DNA from: Anaeroplasmataceae bacterium
GTDB lineage: Bacteria; Bacillota_I; Bacilli_A; Acholeplasmatales; Anaeroplasmataceae
Assembly: GCA_020024985.1 (NCBI GenBank)
Contig: JAHHSW010000058.1
Span: 1 to 6,250 of the forward strand
Length of the DNA stretch: 6,250 bases
Direction of reading: 5' to 3'
Below the pieces are notes generated by a model, which saw only the letters and a list, made by a program, of their open reading frames with translations, was not told the DNA's origin and did no database searches. A program made the position numbers and the translations under genes. Positions within the stretch are counted from its first letter, which is position 1; every line of letters starts with the position of its first letter. Of the stretch, positions 6,132 through 6,250 are shown piece by piece.

Positions 6132-6174
6132 CTATTATTGCGTAAGCGTTAAATATCATAGCGTATAATAACAT

Positions 6175-6207
6175 AAAAACTCCCAGCTCTTAAATAAGCT
6201 GGGAGTT
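6175..6207 (-). terminator. Minus-strand terminator for a gene converging from the right
   Basis: Bases 6178-6188 (AACTCCCAGCT) and 6197-6207 (AGCTGGGAGTT) form a perfect 11-bp stem around an 8-base loop. On the minus strand the stem runs into a short T-run (A at 6175-6179 on the plus strand). On the plus strand no T-run follows, so it reads best as a minus-strand terminator. Confidence 0.7.
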
Positions 6208-6227
6208 ATCCACATTATGGCAACACT

Positions 6228-6250
6228 AAAAAGCTCAGGTTATGAGCTTT
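6228..6250 (-). terminator. Second hairpin at the right edge, probable minus-strand terminator
   Basis: AAAGCTCA (6230-6237) and TGAGCTTT (6243-6250) pair perfectly over 8 bp around a 5-base loop. On the minus strand the stem merges into a run of five T (6228-6232). The window ends exactly at the stem, so a plus-strand T-run, which would make it bidirectional, cannot be checked. Confidence 0.5.

Noticed and set aside
1..6250. CRISPR array, tRNA or rRNA genes
   Set aside because: No regularly spaced direct repeats, cloverleaf or rRNA-like segments were seen on either strand.

Overview
The window looks like chromosomal DNA from an AT-rich, low-GC Firmicute (Bacillota). Strong AAGGAGG-type ribosome sites, sigma-A promoters of TTGACA/TATAAT type, hairpin-plus-U terminators, a pgk-tpiA operon and TGG used for tryptophan all fit a Bacilli or Erysipelotrichia-like organism with the standard genetic code. 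The exact genus cannot be told from sequence alone.

Layout. (1) Bases 1-925 hold the 3' part of a decayed group II intron. Its reverse transcriptase/maturase gene has a premature stop and an internal deletion that removed the YADD active-site region, but RNA domains V and VI and the 3' intron end are still readable. (2) Bases 981-3194 are a metal-export operon: a sigma-A promoter, a 22-bp perfect palindrome just after the expected start point, a 70-residue heavy-metal-associated (HMA) protein, then an overlapping P1B-type Zn/Cd/Pb-exporting ATPase, closed by a strong terminator. (3) Bases 3207-3854 hold a single gene for a zinc-ribbon plus TM2-domain membrane protein and its terminator. (4) Bases 3850-3968 are an intergenic control region with a large inverted repeat, a candidate CcpA (cre) site and an extended -10 promoter. 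(5) Bases 4013-6088 are the glycolytic operon pgk-tpiA, ending at a terminator. (6) Bases 6089-6250 hold no gene. They carry a Fur-like palindrome, a second cre-like word and two hairpins that read as terminators for a gene converging from the right on the minus strand.

How the parts work together. The HMA protein and the ATPase should act as a split version of CadA/ZntA, in which the metal-binding domain is made as a separate small protein. Phosphoglycerate kinase and triosephosphate isomerase act in lower and middle glycolysis and are probably co-transcribed and highly expressed. The most notable unexplained items are the palindrome in the metal operon leader, the split HMA/ATPase arrangement with its CCxxC motif, and the 84-bp inverted-repeat segment before pgk. 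I saw no convincing wholly new multi-gene system.
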